Of a stretch of 64,000 bases of DNA, positions 63,034 through 64,000 are shown piece after piece (position 1 is the stretch's first letter; the number at the start of each line of letters is the position of its first letter). The position numbers were made by a program, and so were the translations under genes. Source of the DNA: Chryseobacterium sp. (GTDB lineage Bacteria; Bacteroidota; Bacteroidia; Flavobacteriales; Weeksellaceae). The stretch covers positions 1-64,000 of the forward strand of contig JAGLBA010000006.1 in assembly GCA_018260475.1 (NCBI GenBank), written 5' to 3'. The notes beneath the pieces were generated by a model. That model was not told the DNA's origin and did no database searches. It saw only the letters and a list, made by a program, of their open reading frames with translations.

Positions 63034-64000
63034 TTACTGTGTTACCTTCATGATTTGTCTGGTGATTTGATCCATTTTTTCGTTGGCGTAGGTAGAGTCA
63101 TAAGGCTTCATCACCTCGAATATATATTGGTAGAACGGTGCTATTTTCTGTACATTTTCAGATTCTTTGAAGGCTTTTTCCCTGCCCATCGCTTCCAAGT
63201 TCTTAATGAATGAATTGTAGCGTTTGTCCACCGGTTCTATGGATTTTACCAAATAATCATAACCCTTTTGATTTTGCCCAATTTTCTTGTAGGCATCGGC
63301 AACGGCGGAAACAATCAACGAATATTCAAATGGTTTCACACGCATCTGTTTGCCAAGATATTTCTGCTCTTGCGGATCCAGACTGGTGTAGTAATCGTAC
63401 TCCGTGAAAATGCCTTTCTTGGCTTCCTCTGCCATTTTCAAGCCTTTTTGTTCCTGCCCGGAAACGATGTAGCCGTAAACCATATGGCTCAAAGAACGCG
63501 GATCATTATACTTATCCACAGGGATTTCTGTACTCGCCAAATCCAAAACTTCTATCGCTTGTGCGCGTTTTCCTTTGAGGGTCAATGCCTCTGCGGCACG
63601 GCTTGCGGCACTGCGGTAGCTTACGATATTGGAGGTGGCGGTTTCATCATAATGAACATTTTTATCTTTGAAATTCCCCCACCGGAAATTTTTCACAATG
63701 CTATAAAGATCATCGCCATCTACCCTGCCAAGTTCCCCATCTTCACTTTCGAGTGTTTTTATCGGCACGAGGCGGTAACTAAAGCCATCAAACTGAAGAT
63801 AATCCCCAAGGTAGAAGATGTTTTCTGGATCATAAATCCCTAAAGATGAAAAATTAATAGGTCTTTTCCAATCAAAATTCGCCAAGATGTCCAGCATGAT
63901 CATATTACTCTTGAACATGCTGCGGCTGTTGTACTGCACTGTAATTTGATCTGCCACCTGCGGAAGATCGCTCGCTTTAATAATGCCTGCTTTCACGGCA
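63034..64000 (-). CDS. DUF2723 (GT117-like) membrane protein, C-terminal part (partial)
   Basis: The open frame continues past the right edge, and about 322 C-terminal residues are visible. The segment MLDILANFDWKRPINFSSLG is like the soluble tail of DUF2723 proteins, large membrane proteins of Bacteroidota thought to be glycosyltransferases. Tail features are TPR-like helices (AAEALTLKGKRAQAIEVLDL, IVSAVADAYKKIGQNQKGYD). The membrane part and active site are outside the window. The Met near 63996 is not the true start. Confidence 0.8.
   Translation of the reverse strand, partial: AVKAGIIKASDLPQVADQITVQYNSRSMFKSNMIMLDILANFDWKRPINFSSLGIYDPENIFYLGDYLQFDGFSYRLVPIKTLESEDGELGRVDGDDLYSIVKNFRWGNFKDKNVHYDETATSNIVSYRSAASRAAEALTLKGKRAQAIEVLDLASTEIPVDKYNDPRSLSHMVYGYIVSGQEQKGLKMAEEAKKGIFTEYDYYTSLDPQEQKYLGKQMRVKPFEYSLIVSAVADAYKKIGQNQKGYDYLVKSIEPVDKRYNSFIKNLEAMGREKAFKESENVQKIAPFYQYIFEVMKPYDSTYANEKMDQITRQIMKVTQ

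Overview
The window looks like a chromosomal piece of a flavobacterium, most likely Weeksellaceae (Chryseobacterium/Kaistella group). Support: type IX secretion and gliding genes (porT, gldD, a cargo protein with a C-terminal sorting domain), a menaquinone methyltransferase next to porT, monomeric NADP isocitrate dehydrogenase, NamZ (DUF1343), a 6S-Flavo-type RNA, many genes without Shine-Dalgarno sequences, and Bacteroidota TAnnTTTG promoter boxes. Genus is inference.

Layout. 1-6.2 kb is an accessory island: an IS256-family element that cut a small membrane-protein gene, a secreted tandem-repeat protein, a tyrosine-recombinase fragment, and an AT-rich restriction-modification operon (frameshifted XRE regulator, Dam-family methyltransferase, AlwI-family endonuclease). 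6.2-10.2 kb holds the NHEJ pair ku-ligD and a frameshifted BON/LysM gene. 10.3-12.3 kb is a three-gene set of two lipoproteins and an ATP-grasp ligase. 12.3-14.9 kb is rny, 6S RNA, zapA and a small coiled-coil gene. 15-17.1 kb is a tight operon ending in menG-porT. 17.5-21.5 kb has a ketoacyl synthase, a phosphoesterase and a cold-shock operon whose first gene is a degenerate one-domain DEAD-box protein with a long leader.

21.5-30 kb: serine dehydratase, alpha/beta hydrolase, glucokinase, an outer-membrane barrel, a 41-residue membrane protein, a frameshifted di-haem peroxidase, a PhoX-like lipoprotein and a UDG-family glycosylase. 30-44 kb: lipoproteins, an S9 peptidase, a glycosyltransferase, a PLP enzyme, an FtsX-type permease divergent from namZ, a T9SS cargo and icd. 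44-53 kb: a standalone HSDR_N nuclease paired with a membrane protein, hutU, an M13 peptidase, a decayed thioredoxin gene, cinA and lipA. 53-64 kb: rng, a 29-residue basic protein, HU, mutY, gldD, a PfkB kinase, a SurA-like chaperone, a TonB-dependent receptor, kdsA and the end of a DUF2723 protein.

Cross-cutting signals: three otherwise intact reading frames are each broken by one base in an A/T run; a palindromic repeat with constant outer parts and a variable core occurs three times; and intrinsic terminators mark most gene ends. I found no CRISPR array, tRNA or rRNA. The strongest candidates for new biology are the degenerate helicase with its cold-shock operon, the HSDR_N plus membrane-protein pair, the uncharacterised membrane protein fused into the menG-porT operon, and the variable-core repeats.
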